This document shows, in pieces, positions 42,725-50,483 of a stretch of DNA of 64,000 bases (positions within the stretch are counted from its first letter, which is position 1; every line of letters starts with the position of its first letter). The notes under the pieces were generated by a model. That model had not been told where the DNA came from, searched no databases, and worked only from the letters and a program-made list of their open reading frames with translations. The position numbers and the translations under genes were made by a program. Source of the DNA: Ventricola sp051883735 (lineage in GTDB: Bacteria; Bacillota; Clostridia; Christensenellales; Aristaeellaceae); NCBI GenBank assembly GCA_051883735.1, contig JBJEUH010000142.1, forward strand, positions 1 through 64,000, read 5' to 3'.

Positions 42725-43816
42725 TCAAGGACGACGCCACCCATCGGCAAACTCGTCCGTGGTCTCTATTCGCCAGAAGGGGACCCAATCACTGCGGGAG
42801 ATCGCGGACAGGAAGGGCCTGATTGCCGTGACGACGGTCGTAAAGCCATAGGTAGTGACAGGCTCCGTCATGTACTGGTTCTGATAGGGTTGTTCTTCCG
42901 CACCCCAGGAAAGATTTACGCCAGCAGGATCGGCTAAAGCGACGCGAAGCGCGTCCTGCCAGTCCTGCGCCGGAACAATCAGGCTCACCTTCCCGTCAAG
43001 CGCTTCAAGGTAATCGGCGTATACGGCATCGCTCTCGATGGGACGGCGGGCTTTCATTTCAAACAGATCGCAGGCAGCCTCAACGAGCACGCCGCTGTCG
43101 GAGACGATCACATGCGCACCGGTGGAAAAGCCCTCCCATGCATCCGGCTCGTCCGCGTAGTGCGCGGGGTAGGCGGGATCGCTCCAGAGCCGCATGCCGC
43201 CGACCATCAGGTTAAAATAAACGGCGGTATACGCCGGCTGCTTTTCCTCGTATTTCATCCTGCGCTTCCAATGGGCACGCGCATTGTCGATGAGCGCCGT
43301 TGGGTCGGAGTAGCGATGCTCATATATTTCAGTCTGCCGCGCCATGTACGCGTCGAAATCGTATGGACGGCTGACTGAGCGCGGGACAGGATCGACCTCT
43401 ACGCCCAGCGCTTCAAAATACGCAAGACCGATCCGGACGGCCTGCGCCGCGGCCTCTTCATTCGAAATGTCCGCCGCGGCCTCGGCGCGCCAGTCGCCGG
43501 TATACATGGCAGTCCCGCGCAGATTGACGAACTGGCCTTGTGTGCTCTGCCCGGCAGCCCTGAGCGCGGATTGCATCTGCTTCTTGCTGACATAGCCCTC
43601 CTTAAGCGTCAGAATCTCCGCAGGATAGGGATCTTCGGGCAAGGGGCAATCGACCTTGATCGGCTTTTCGATGCTGTCCGCGCCGAAAACGCCCGTTACC
43701 GTGCCGCGCACCCAGCCCTCCTCGACGATCAGTCCGTCGGGCGGATCGCCCTGCGCCAGCGCGGCAGGGCAGAGCAGAATCAGAAAAACGAGCACATTAA
43801 CGATAATATGCTTCAT
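42725..43816 (-). CDS. Secreted protein paired with the tethered sigma factor, unknown
   Basis: A 363-residue exported protein. MKHIIVNVLVFLILLCPAALAQG is a clear signal peptide with a signal peptidase I site after ALA. The mature part is mixed alpha/beta; recognisable pieces are EEGWVRGTVTGVFGADSIEKPIKVDCPLP, NEEAAAQAVRIGLAYFEALGVEV and AYTAVYFNLMVGGMRLWSDPAY. No catalytic motif or named family was recognised. ATG at 43816 has GGAGG seven bases upstream and overlaps the end of the sigma-factor gene by 20 bases, so translation is coupled and the two products probably work together. Confidence 0.75.
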   Translation of the reverse strand: MKHIIVNVLVFLILLCPAALAQGDPPDGLIVEEGWVRGTVTGVFGADSIEKPIKVDCPLPEDPYPAEILTLKEGYVSKKQMQSALRAAGQSTQGQFVNLRGTAMYTGDWRAEAAADISNEEAAAQAVRIGLAYFEALGVEVDPVPRSVSRPYDFDAYMARQTEIYEHRYSDPTALIDNARAHWKRRMKYEEKQPAYTAVYFNLMVGGMRLWSDPAYPAHYADEPDAWEGFSTGAHVIVSDSGVLVEAACDLFEMKARRPIESDAVYADYLEALDGKVSLIVPAQDWQDALRVALADPAGVNLSWGAEEQPYQNQYMTEPVTTYGFTTVVTAIRPFLSAISRSDWVPFWRIETTDEFADGWRRP

Positions 43817-44897
43817 ACAGCTTCCTCCATTCCTGCGCATCAGGTGCGGCAACACGCAGCGTCATCAGGCCCGTTTCCAGCGTCTCATGGCTGGCGAAGT
43901 CCCGGACAACGACGCTGCACTCAAGCTCGAGCATCCCTTCTTCGTTAAGCAGGTCTGCGTACAGCTCAGGCTTCATTGCATCAAGGCACAGACTGGCAAA
44001 GAAGCTCTCACCAAGGCCGTCCGGCAGAAAGTCCTCGCTTCCATGAAGATACATGCTGCCGATGCGCCAGCCGTCCGGCGTGTACACATGCACCGGTTTT
44101 CCCTGCGCCCAGTCCTCGACAGGCACAATGCTGCCGTCCGTCCAGATATGGTCGTCGCGCACGCCATCCACGCCGATGCAGCCGCTGTGCACGGTCAGCG
44201 CCCGTTCGTCCGTCCCAGCGATGGAATAGGTCATCAGAAGTTCAAGGTGTTCCGCATCCCATTTCACATCATTGAGCTCCGCCGCCAAATACCGACCACT
44301 GTATGAAATTATGCTTGCAGACCCAAAGTCTGTATAAACCGACTCGGCGGGCGAGGCGCGTCGGCTGCTCAGAAACCAGCGCACGTCCCAAACGCCCGTG
44401 CCGATGGCCGCGGCGGCCAGCAGCAGGAGCAGCAAAAGCGAAATGAGCAGAATGCGAAGGCGTTTCCTTGCGCGGTACAGCCGCATCTTCACGACGTCCT
44501 CGGAGGTATGCAGCTTCTGAGCAATCTCGCCAATGGAGTATCCTTCCTCGTGTCGCATGAGAAGCAGATTGCGCGCCTCCGGCTGCATTTCCCCAAGCGC
44601 TTCGCTTAGGCCGATTTCTTGCGGCGCGACTTCTTCATGTAATTGCTGAAGGTGCTGAAAGGCCTGATCGTCCTTTTTGCGCTGTCTGAGCATCTGCCTG
44701 CATTGATTGACGAGAATCTGCGTCAGCCAGGCGTCAAAGGCGCTCTCGCGCTTGAGCTGCGGCAGATGCGCCCATGCCAGAAGAATAGCGCTTTGCACCG
44801 CATCCTCGCATTCGCCAGGCGGCAGCATGCGCCGGGCGATGGCCGTCAATTTCCCATGACAGCGCAAAACGCGGGATTGGAATTCCTCGCGATCCAC
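43797..44897 (-). CDS. Membrane-tethered ECF-type sigma factor with extracellular domain
   Basis: A 366-residue fusion. Residues about 10-72 are sigma region 2 (ARRMLPPGECEDAVQSAILLAWAHL, AFDAWLTQILVNQC) and 97-148 region 4 with a helix-turn-helix (MRHEEGYSIGEIAQKLH, SEDVVKMRLYRARKRLR). Without a break follows a membrane helix at 149-170 (a run of leucines, isoleucines and alanines) and a 195-residue outer domain. The outer part resembles the exodomains of DUF4179-type anti-sigma factors, but no separate cytoplasmic anti-sigma domain is seen. GTG start follows AGGAGG by ten bases. Activation probably needs release from the membrane or a surface signal; this is inference. Confidence 0.8.
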   Translation of the reverse strand: MDREEFQSRVLRCHGKLTAIARRMLPPGECEDAVQSAILLAWAHLPQLKRESAFDAWLTQILVNQCRQMLRQRKKDDQAFQHLQQLHEEVAPQEIGLSEALGEMQPEARNLLLMRHEEGYSIGEIAQKLHTSEDVVKMRLYRARKRLRILLISLLLLLLLAAAAIGTGVWDVRWFLSSRRASPAESVYTDFGSASIISYSGRYLAAELNDVKWDAEHLELLMTYSIAGTDERALTVHSGCIGVDGVRDDHIWTDGSIVPVEDWAQGKPVHVYTPDGWRIGSMYLHGSEDFLPDGLGESFFASLCLDAMKPELYADLLNEEGMLELECSVVVRDFASHETLETGLMTLRVAAPDAQEWRKLYEAYYR

Positions 44898-44940
44898 GGA
44901 TTGACCACCTCCTAAAGATGCTTTTGTATAGGTAGATGCG

Positions 44941-44966
44941 AAAAAGCCCTTCGCGTAACGGAAGGG
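44941..44966 (-). terminator. Intrinsic terminator after the SprT-like gene
   Basis: On the minus strand CCCTTC and GAAGGG (complements of 44961-44966 and 44947-44952) pair around CGTTACGC, followed by CTTTTT. Confidence 0.75.
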
Positions 44967-44974
44967 CAGAAGAA

Positions 44975-45709
44975 TTATGGGATTCTTTTCAGGCGTTCAA
45001 GCGGCACGCGGTATTTTGCGTAGCGCCGGCCGCGCTGGTCGCGGTATTCGCCGCGCGAATCGGGCGCCATGACCGTCGCCTGCTTGCCGATATAGGTCAC
45101 CACGCCGATGACCGTGCTTCCCTTAAAGGAAAAGCAGACACGGCTGCCGACAAACAGGCCGTCCCTGGCCGCCTCCTGCCTGCGCGTGGGCAGGCTGTGG
45201 CGCGTTGCCGTGTGGCCAAAAAGACCCTTTGCCAGCCAGAGAAACCGGCTGGAATGCCCGGTCTGGCCATAGAGCGCCGTCTCGAGCGCATGGCAGAGCT
45301 CGTGCTCGAAGACGACCAGAAACGCCTCCTGCGGCGTGGCGACGGAAAGACCGTTGAGCTGAAACGGGCCTTCGTCCAGGCGCGTCAGGAAGTCGCCGGA
45401 CATGCGGATTTCCGCGCTTTTGATCTGCTTGAACGCGCCTCTTGTGCACAGGAATTTCCCGGCAGAGCTGGTCAGGCGGGGCGAGAGCGTGACGTGCAGG
45501 CAGCGCATCGCACGGCTGAGACAGCCGTCCAGAAAGATATCGTCGTAGAGGCGGAGCATGCTGCCCAGCGCCTCCTCGCCGATCCCCTGAACGGGAATGG
45601 CGCAGAAGCCTTCGTCCTGCGCGCAGAGCCTTGTCAGAATGCGGGAGCGGCGGCGGAGAATCTCCGCGGACTCCAGCGGAAAGGCAAAGGGGAGCGTCGC
45701 CGTTCGCAT
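44975..45709 (-). CDS. SprT-like zinc metalloprotein
   Basis: A 244-residue protein with a SprT-type motif: VVFEHELCHALETALYGQTGHSSRF, i.e. HExxH with a distal GH-x-x-x-F histidine. The N-terminal 100 residues (RLYDDIFLDGCLSRAMRCLHVTLSPRLTSSAGKF) match the usual SprT start. The C-terminal part VGSRVCFSFKGSTVIGVVTYIGKQATVMAP looks like a small SH3/KOW-type beta domain found at the end of some SprT-like proteins. SprT-like enzymes of eukaryotes (SPRTN) cut DNA-protein cross-links; bacterial roles are less clear. It follows the XRE/S24 regulator by three bases. Confidence 0.8.
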   Translation of the reverse strand: MRTATLPFAFPLESAEILRRRSRILTRLCAQDEGFCAIPVQGIGEEALGSMLRLYDDIFLDGCLSRAMRCLHVTLSPRLTSSAGKFLCTRGAFKQIKSAEIRMSGDFLTRLDEGPFQLNGLSVATPQEAFLVVFEHELCHALETALYGQTGHSSRFLWLAKGLFGHTATRHSLPTRRQEAARDGLFVGSRVCFSFKGSTVIGVVTYIGKQATVMAPDSRGEYRDQRGRRYAKYRVPLERLKRIP

Positions 45710-45712
45710 GGC

Positions 45713-46429
45713 TTACAGCGCGATCTCCACGCGGACCGCCCTGCCGACAAATTTGATCTCGCTGACGTTCACGGTTTCCGCGCCCAGATCGCGGTCGCCG
45801 CTCTGCAGCAGGATGCTGTTGCTGCCCAGCAGCTTCACGCGGCGCAGGCAGCGGTGCGCGCCGTATTCCACCAGCATGATCGCGCCGTCGATGGGCAGCG
45901 TCTGCGGAACCACCAGCACCAGGTCACCCTTTTCAATGCGCATGGCGCGCATGGTGTCGTCCGGCGCGAGGAAGTAGACGACCTTGTCCGGCTTCGCGCC
46001 CTCGATCTTGCCGTCCTGAATCGGCACCATGCGGCGGGAAACCTGAATCCAGGCGGCGTTCATGACCGGAACGGGCTTGAGCACGCTGCTGAGCGCGTCC
46101 AGCCAGATGCCGCTCTGTTCTTCCTTGGTTTGCGGCCTGGCGGCCGGCTGCGGCTCTGCAGGCTTTGGCTGAATAGGCTTCGGCGCGGGCGCGAGCGTGC
46201 CCAGATCGACCGTCGCGGCGATCTCATCGAGTGAAAACTCCGCTTCATTGTGCTGGCTGGTGCCCAGCGTCTTGAGGATACGGCGCGCCTGATCGTCCTG
46301 AATGATGCGGCGCCCTTCCTCAACGTCCTTGATATAGCCCTCGGATACGCCGCACTTCCTGGCCACCTGCTTACGGGTCAGCTTCTGACGGCTTCTTTCC
46401 AGCAAAATCAAATCGCCCAAACGGCTCAT
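45713..46429 (-). CDS. XRE-type regulator with S24/LexA-like domain
   Basis: A 238-residue regulator. The N-terminal helix-turn-helix (LILLERSRQKLTRKQVARKCGVSEGYIKDVEEGRRI) is XRE/Cro-type. A proline/alanine linker (APAPKPIQPKPAEPQPAARPQ) leads to a C-terminal S24 peptidase-like fold (LAPDDTMRAMRIEKGDLVLVVP, DGAIMLVEYGAHRCLRRVKLLG). The catalytic Ser of the DSM motif is Thr (DTM) and the Lys of VKR is Arg, so self-cleavage is doubtful. ATG at 46429 has AGGAGG nine bases upstream. It is co-transcribed with the SprT-like gene, and an inverted repeat overlaps its promoter. Confidence 0.85.
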   Translation of the reverse strand: MSRLGDLILLERSRQKLTRKQVARKCGVSEGYIKDVEEGRRIIQDDQARRILKTLGTSQHNEAEFSLDEIAATVDLGTLAPAPKPIQPKPAEPQPAARPQTKEEQSGIWLDALSSVLKPVPVMNAAWIQVSRRMVPIQDGKIEGAKPDKVVYFLAPDDTMRAMRIEKGDLVLVVPQTLPIDGAIMLVEYGAHRCLRRVKLLGSNSILLQSGDRDLGAETVNVSEIKFVGRAVRVEIAL

Positions 46430-46464
46430 GAACACATTCCTCCTGTGGTCTGCGCAAAGAAAAA

Positions 46465-46486
46465 GCGCTTAGTTTTGGCTAAGCGC
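46465..46486 (-). other. Palindrome at the XRE/S24 start site: operator and terminator
   Basis: GCGCTTAG (46465-46472) and CTAAGCGC (46479-46486) form a perfect 8-bp inverted repeat around a 6-base loop, followed on the minus strand by TTTTTCTTT. It begins directly after the -10 box. It could terminate read-through from the upstream AI-2E gene and also serve as an operator for the XRE regulator. Confidence 0.65.
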
Positions 46487-46515
46487 ATTATATCGTTTCC
46501 TGCAGCTTTTGTAAA
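46487..46515 (-). promoter_or_regulatory. Sigma-A promoter for the XRE/S24-SprT operon
   Basis: On the minus strand TTTACA (complement of 46510-46515) and TATAAT (complement of 46487-46492), 17 bases apart. Confidence 0.8.
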
Positions 46516-46522
46516 GCGGCAC

Positions 46523-47713
46523 TCAGGTCTTCTTTTCCTCGGGCGGAGCGGGATCGTAGGTAGACAGGCTACGCTCAGACAGCCTGCGGTTCGTCGCGGC
46601 GCCCAGCAGCGTGTAGGTGACGGAGACGATCGGCACAGCCGTCAGCATGCCTACGATGCCGAAGATGCCGCCGCCCACCGTCACGGCTAGCAGCACCCAC
46701 ATCGACGGCAGGTTGATGGCGGTGGACACCACGCGCGGATAGATCAGGTTGGTTTCGATCTGCTGGAGAATGAGGATGAACGCGACAAAGCCGATGGCCT
46801 TCATCGGGCTTTCGATGAGCACCAGGAACGCGCCGATGACGCAGGAGATAATCGCGCCGTAGATCGGGATCAGCGCGCCGAAGAGCATGATCACCGAGAT
46901 CACCAGCGCGTGCGGGAAGCGGAAGATCAGCATGCCGATAAAGCACAATCCGCTGAGAATGGCCGCTTCCGTGCACTGTATAGCGACGTAGGAGAAGAAC
47001 GTCTTGTGCGCGAGCCGGGCAACACCGAGCACGTCGTCGCAGAACTGCTTGGGCAGGAACGCGTAGAGCAGCTTCTTGCACTGGCGCGACAGCGATTCGG
47101 TCTGCAGGAGCACATAGATGGCGAACACGAACGAAATGATGACATCCGTCATGCTGCCGAAGAGCGAGGAGACGTTGGAGGCCAGCGAAGAGACCACGAT
47201 GCCGGCATACCGCTGCACGATGCTGATCAGCGAAGAGGCCATCTTGTTCAGGTCGGGGATCATCGGCGCGATGGCGTCGTGAACCTCCGGGTATTCCTCC
47301 AGCCAGGTCAGCAGGTTGTTGAACCATTGCTGCGCTGTGGGCACGAAACGCATGATGGAGCCGGCCAGCGCGGTGACCGTATTGACCAGCTGGGGCAGCA
47401 CGATGCCGCTGAAAATGGAGATCAGCAGGAAGACCAAAAGGATCGCCAGCACCAGGCTGAGCGCCTTGCGCCTGCCGGGCTTCACCAGAGGATGGCCCTT
47501 CTTGTTTTCTTTGCCCAGCAGGCGGTCAAACAGGCGCATGGGCACGCTGAGAATAAAGGCGATGCACCCGCCGACGATAAACGGCGAGAACGCAGAAAGC
47601 GACGCGCCGATCCAGCCGCCGACCTCCTTGAAGTGAATCACGCAGAGCGTAAGCGCCACCGTGAATGCCGAAAGCGCGAGCAGAAAACGCTTGGTATCCT
47701 TTGAAAGCTGCAT
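46523..47713 (-). CDS. AI-2E-family transporter (YtvI/PerM-like)
   Basis: A 396-residue membrane protein with about eight spans. The block FIVGGCIAFILSVPMRLFDRLLG and the later MIFGALIPIYGAIISCVIGAFLVLIESPMKAIGFVAFILILQQIETNLIYPRVVSTAINLPSMWVL region is the AI-2E_transport (UPF0118) signature. Some members move Na+/H+ or small signals; the natural substrate here is unknown. ATG at 47713 follows AGGAGG. A TATAAT box lies at 47746-47751 (complement) but no good -35 box was seen. Confidence 0.9.
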   Translation of the reverse strand: MQLSKDTKRFLLALSAFTVALTLCVIHFKEVGGWIGASLSAFSPFIVGGCIAFILSVPMRLFDRLLGKENKKGHPLVKPGRRKALSLVLAILLVFLLISIFSGIVLPQLVNTVTALAGSIMRFVPTAQQWFNNLLTWLEEYPEVHDAIAPMIPDLNKMASSLISIVQRYAGIVVSSLASNVSSLFGSMTDVIISFVFAIYVLLQTESLSRQCKKLLYAFLPKQFCDDVLGVARLAHKTFFSYVAIQCTEAAILSGLCFIGMLIFRFPHALVISVIMLFGALIPIYGAIISCVIGAFLVLIESPMKAIGFVAFILILQQIETNLIYPRVVSTAINLPSMWVLLAVTVGGGIFGIVGMLTAVPIVSVTYTLLGAATNRRLSERSLSTYDPAPPEEKKT

Positions 47714-47829
47714 GGCGTAGCCTCCTGTACACAAAATCTCTTTTTATTATAACCGCTTTTTCGTCAAAAGGAAACGGTGCGCAGGCAAAAACTTTGTCAA
47801 GTCAATTTCCCGTGCGGGGAAGCCTGCGC

Positions 47830-47858
47830 TTGAAAACCGGCAGAAAATGCGATATATT
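47830..47858 (+). promoter_or_regulatory. Sigma-A promoter for the fumarase genes
   Basis: TTGAAA at 47830-47835 and TATATT at 47853-47858 with a 17-base spacer, 40 bases before the start codon. Confidence 0.75.
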
Positions 47859-47898
47859 AGTCACATCAAATCTGAAGGCTTGCATGGAGGCGTAAACC

Positions 47899-48738
47899 AT
47901 GAGAGAACTGAGCGTCAAACGCATTGAGGATACCGTCTACGCGCTGTTCATGAGCGCGTGCTGCGAAATCGGCGAGGATGTGCTGTCCCTGCTGGAAAGG
48001 AACCTACAAACCGAGGAATCCCCGTTCGGGCGGGAGGTGCTGCGCCAGCTGATTGAAAACGACAGGCTTGCAGCCGAAAGGAAGATGCCGATCTGCCAGG
48101 ATACCGGCATGGCAGTCATCTTCATGGATGTAGGCCAGGATGTGCATCTGACGGGCGGAGACGTCAACGAGGCCATCGAAAACGGCGTGCGCCGCGCATA
48201 CAGGGACGGCTGCTTCCGCGCCAGCGTGCTGTCGCCGCTCACGCGCATCAATACGAAGGACAACACGCCCGCAATCGTGCACATGCGCATCGTTCCGGGC
48301 GAGCAGGTGACGCTGACAGCCGCGCCCAAGGGCTTTGGCTCTGAGAACATGTCCAGGCTCTGGATGCTCACGCCGTCCCAGGGCGTGGAGGGCGTGAAGA
48401 ATGCCATCGTGGAAACGGTGCGGCTGGCGGGCGGCAATCCCTGTCCGCCGGTCGTGGTCGGCGTGGGAATCGGCGGCACGGCAGAGCGCGCCATGCAGAT
48501 GGCCAAGCACAGCCTGACGAGGGAATGCGGCGCACCGTCCGACGACCCGATGCTCGCCGACATGGAGCGCGAGCTGCTTGATCGGATCAACAATCTCGGC
48601 ATCGGCCCGCAGGGGCTGGGCGGCAGGACGACGGCGCTAGCCGTGCACATCGAGCAGATGCCCACCCATATCGCCGGACTGCCCGTCGCGGTGAACATGC
48701 AGTGCCATGCCGCGCGGCACAAGACGGCCGTCATCTGA
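47899..48738 (+). CDS. Class I fumarate hydratase (or tartrate dehydratase), alpha subunit
   Basis: A 279-residue iron-sulfur hydro-lyase subunit. Three candidate cluster cysteines lie in MPICQDTGMAV, NPCPPVVVGVGIGG and REGCGAP-like RECGAPSDDP. LTRINTKDNTPAIVHM and GPQGLGGRTTALAVHIEQ are family blocks. With the beta subunit it interconverts fumarate and malate and is oxygen-sensitive, as expected of an anaerobe. GGAGG precedes the ATG. Fumarase versus L-tartrate dehydratase cannot be fully separated by eye; no other tartrate genes are near. Confidence 0.92.
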   Translation: MRELSVKRIEDTVYALFMSACCEIGEDVLSLLERNLQTEESPFGREVLRQLIENDRLAAERKMPICQDTGMAVIFMDVGQDVHLTGGDVNEAIENGVRRAYRDGCFRASVLSPLTRINTKDNTPAIVHMRIVPGEQVTLTAAPKGFGSENMSRLWMLTPSQGVEGVKNAIVETVRLAGGNPCPPVVVGVGIGGTAERAMQMAKHSLTRECGAPSDDPMLADMERELLDRINNLGIGPQGLGGRTTALAVHIEQMPTHIAGLPVAVNMQCHAARHKTAVI

Positions 48739-48759
48739 GGAGAGAAGGAGGAAGAAAAA

Positions 48760-49308
48760 ATGAGCAAGACGATCCATGCGCCGCTTCGCAGCGAGGAGCT
48801 TGAGGGACTGCGCGCGGGCGACAGCGTTCAGCTCACCGGCGTCATCTACACCGGACGCGACGCGGCGCACAAGCGCCTGTGCGCGCTGGTGGACGAGGGA
48901 AAGGAGCTGCCCTTTGATCCCCGCAATCAGGTGATCTATTACGCGGGCCCCTGCCCGGCCAAGCCGGGCGATCCTATCGGCTCCTGCGGGCCGACGACAA
49001 GCTACCGCATGGACGCGTATGCGCCGACGCTCTGCGACCTGGGGCTGATCGGGATGATCGGCAAGGGACAGCGCAGCGAGGCGGTCGTCGAGGCCATCCG
49101 GCGCAACGGCGGCGTGTATTTCGCGGCAACCGGCGGCGCGGGCGCGCTGATTGCCACCAGCGTCAGGTCTGCCGAGGTCGTTGCCTTCGAGGATTTGGGC
49201 ACGGAAGCGATCCGCAGGCTGGAGGTTGAAAACCTGCCGCTGATCGTTGCGATCGACGCGCACGGCGGCAATCTCTACGAGGAGGGACCGGCGCGCTATC
49301 GCCGCTGA
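48760..49308 (+). CDS. Class I fumarate hydratase, beta subunit
   Basis: A 182-residue partner subunit. GDSVQLTGVIYTGRDAAHKRL, YYAGPCPAKPGDPIGSCGPTTSYRMD and VYFAATGGAGALIATSV are the diagnostic blocks of the FumA C-terminal/TtdB fold. It starts 21 bases after the alpha subunit with AAGGAGG upstream. Two separate subunits rather than one fused chain is the clostridial and archaeal arrangement. Confidence 0.93.
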   Translation: MSKTIHAPLRSEELEGLRAGDSVQLTGVIYTGRDAAHKRLCALVDEGKELPFDPRNQVIYYAGPCPAKPGDPIGSCGPTTSYRMDAYAPTLCDLGLIGMIGKGQRSEAVVEAIRRNGGVYFAATGGAGALIATSVRSAEVVAFEDLGTEAIRRLEVENLPLIVAIDAHGGNLYEEGPARYRR

Positions 49309-49362
49309 TTCCGGCTTTGATGTGGCCATATACGAAGGTGTAACGGTAAAGGAAGGTACGGC

Positions 49363-50466
49363 ATGAAAATCGTATTGCAGAATCTGACCAAGAAATTCCC
49401 CAGCCGCGGCAAGGGCGTCCGTGAGGACGTTGTCGCGGTGAAGGACTTTACCTTTGAAATCCCGGACGGAAAGCTGATCGGCCTGCTCGGTCCCTCCGGC
49501 TGCGGCAAGAGCACGACGCTCAACTTGCTCTGCGGCCTGCAAAAGCCCACCAGCGGCAGGATTTTCTTCGGCGACGACGATGTGACCGCGCTGCCGGCGG
49601 AAAAGCGCGGCGTGGGCTTTGTTTTCCAGAGCTACGCGCTCTATCCGCACCTGACCGTGCTGCAGAACATCATGTTCCCGTTGGAAAACCTCAAGGGCAA
49701 GGACAAGCTTTCCAAGGAAGCGATGCGGGAGAAGGCCTATGAGGCGGCGAAGCTCGTCCAGATCGACGAACTGATGGACCGCAAACCTAGCGAGCTCTCC
49801 GGCGGACAGCAGCAGCGCGTCGCCATCGCGCGGGCGCTGGTGAAGCGGCCGCGCGTGCTGCTGCTCGATGAGCCGCTTTCCAACCTCGACGCGCGTCTGA
49901 GGCTGCAGACGCGTGAAGAAATCCGGCGCATCCAGCGCGAGACGAAGATCACGACCGTGTTTGTCACCCACGATCAGGAGGAGGCGATGAGCATCTCCGA
50001 CATGATCGTCGTGATGAAGTCCGGCGTGATTCAGCAGATTGGCAAGCCGCAGGAGGTCTACGACAACCCGGTCAACCTGTTCGTCGCCAAATTCCTGGGT
50101 ACGCCGCCGATCAACGTGTTCCGCGGCCGAATCGACGGCGGCAAGCTGATGATCGGCGGGGATGCGGTGCTCGCTGCTCCCGGCGCGGCAGACCAGGAGG
50201 TCTGGGTTGGCGTGCGCCCGGAGGGCTTTGTGCTTGATGACAACGGCCCGCTGTGCTGCGATTTCAGCGGCGTGGAGGTCATGGGGCGCGATATCAGCGT
50301 GGTATCGACCAATGCCGCCTGCGAGAACGCCGCCATCCGTGCCATCATCAGCGCCGAGAGCCGTGTGGATACGCAGAAGAGGACGGTTCGCTTCTCCCTG
50401 AAGCCCGGCAAGGTCTTCGTGTTCCACAAGGAGACGGAGGCGCGCATCCCCTTTGAGCGCACCTGA
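49363..50466 (+). CDS. Carbohydrate ABC importer ATPase (MalK/UgpC/MsmK type)
   Basis: A 367-residue ATPase. Walker A LLGPSGCGKSTT, Q-loop VFQSYALYPH, signature LSGGQQQRVAIARAL, Walker B VLLLDEPLSNLDA and H-loop VTHDQEEAM are intact. The C-terminal 120 residues form the TOBE/MalK regulatory fold (VFRGRIDGGKLMIGGDAV, VGVRPEGFVL). It energises the two permeases that follow. Having its own ATPase next to the permeases is notable because many Firmicutes importers share a distant MsmK. Confidence 0.94.
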   Translation: MKIVLQNLTKKFPSRGKGVREDVVAVKDFTFEIPDGKLIGLLGPSGCGKSTTLNLLCGLQKPTSGRIFFGDDDVTALPAEKRGVGFVFQSYALYPHLTVLQNIMFPLENLKGKDKLSKEAMREKAYEAAKLVQIDELMDRKPSELSGGQQQRVAIARALVKRPRVLLLDEPLSNLDARLRLQTREEIRRIQRETKITTVFVTHDQEEAMSISDMIVVMKSGVIQQIGKPQEVYDNPVNLFVAKFLGTPPINVFRGRIDGGKLMIGGDAVLAAPGAADQEVWVGVRPEGFVLDDNGPLCCDFSGVEVMGRDISVVSTNAACENAAIRAIISAESRVDTQKRTVRFSLKPGKVFVFHKETEARIPFERT

Positions 50467-50483
50467 ACAGGGGAGGGCAAAGC

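Noticed and set aside
44898..44946. An ECF-type autoregulatory promoter before the tethered sigma gene
   Set aside because: A TATACA-like box is present, but no AAC-type -35 or CGTC-type -10 motif was visible at proper spacing.
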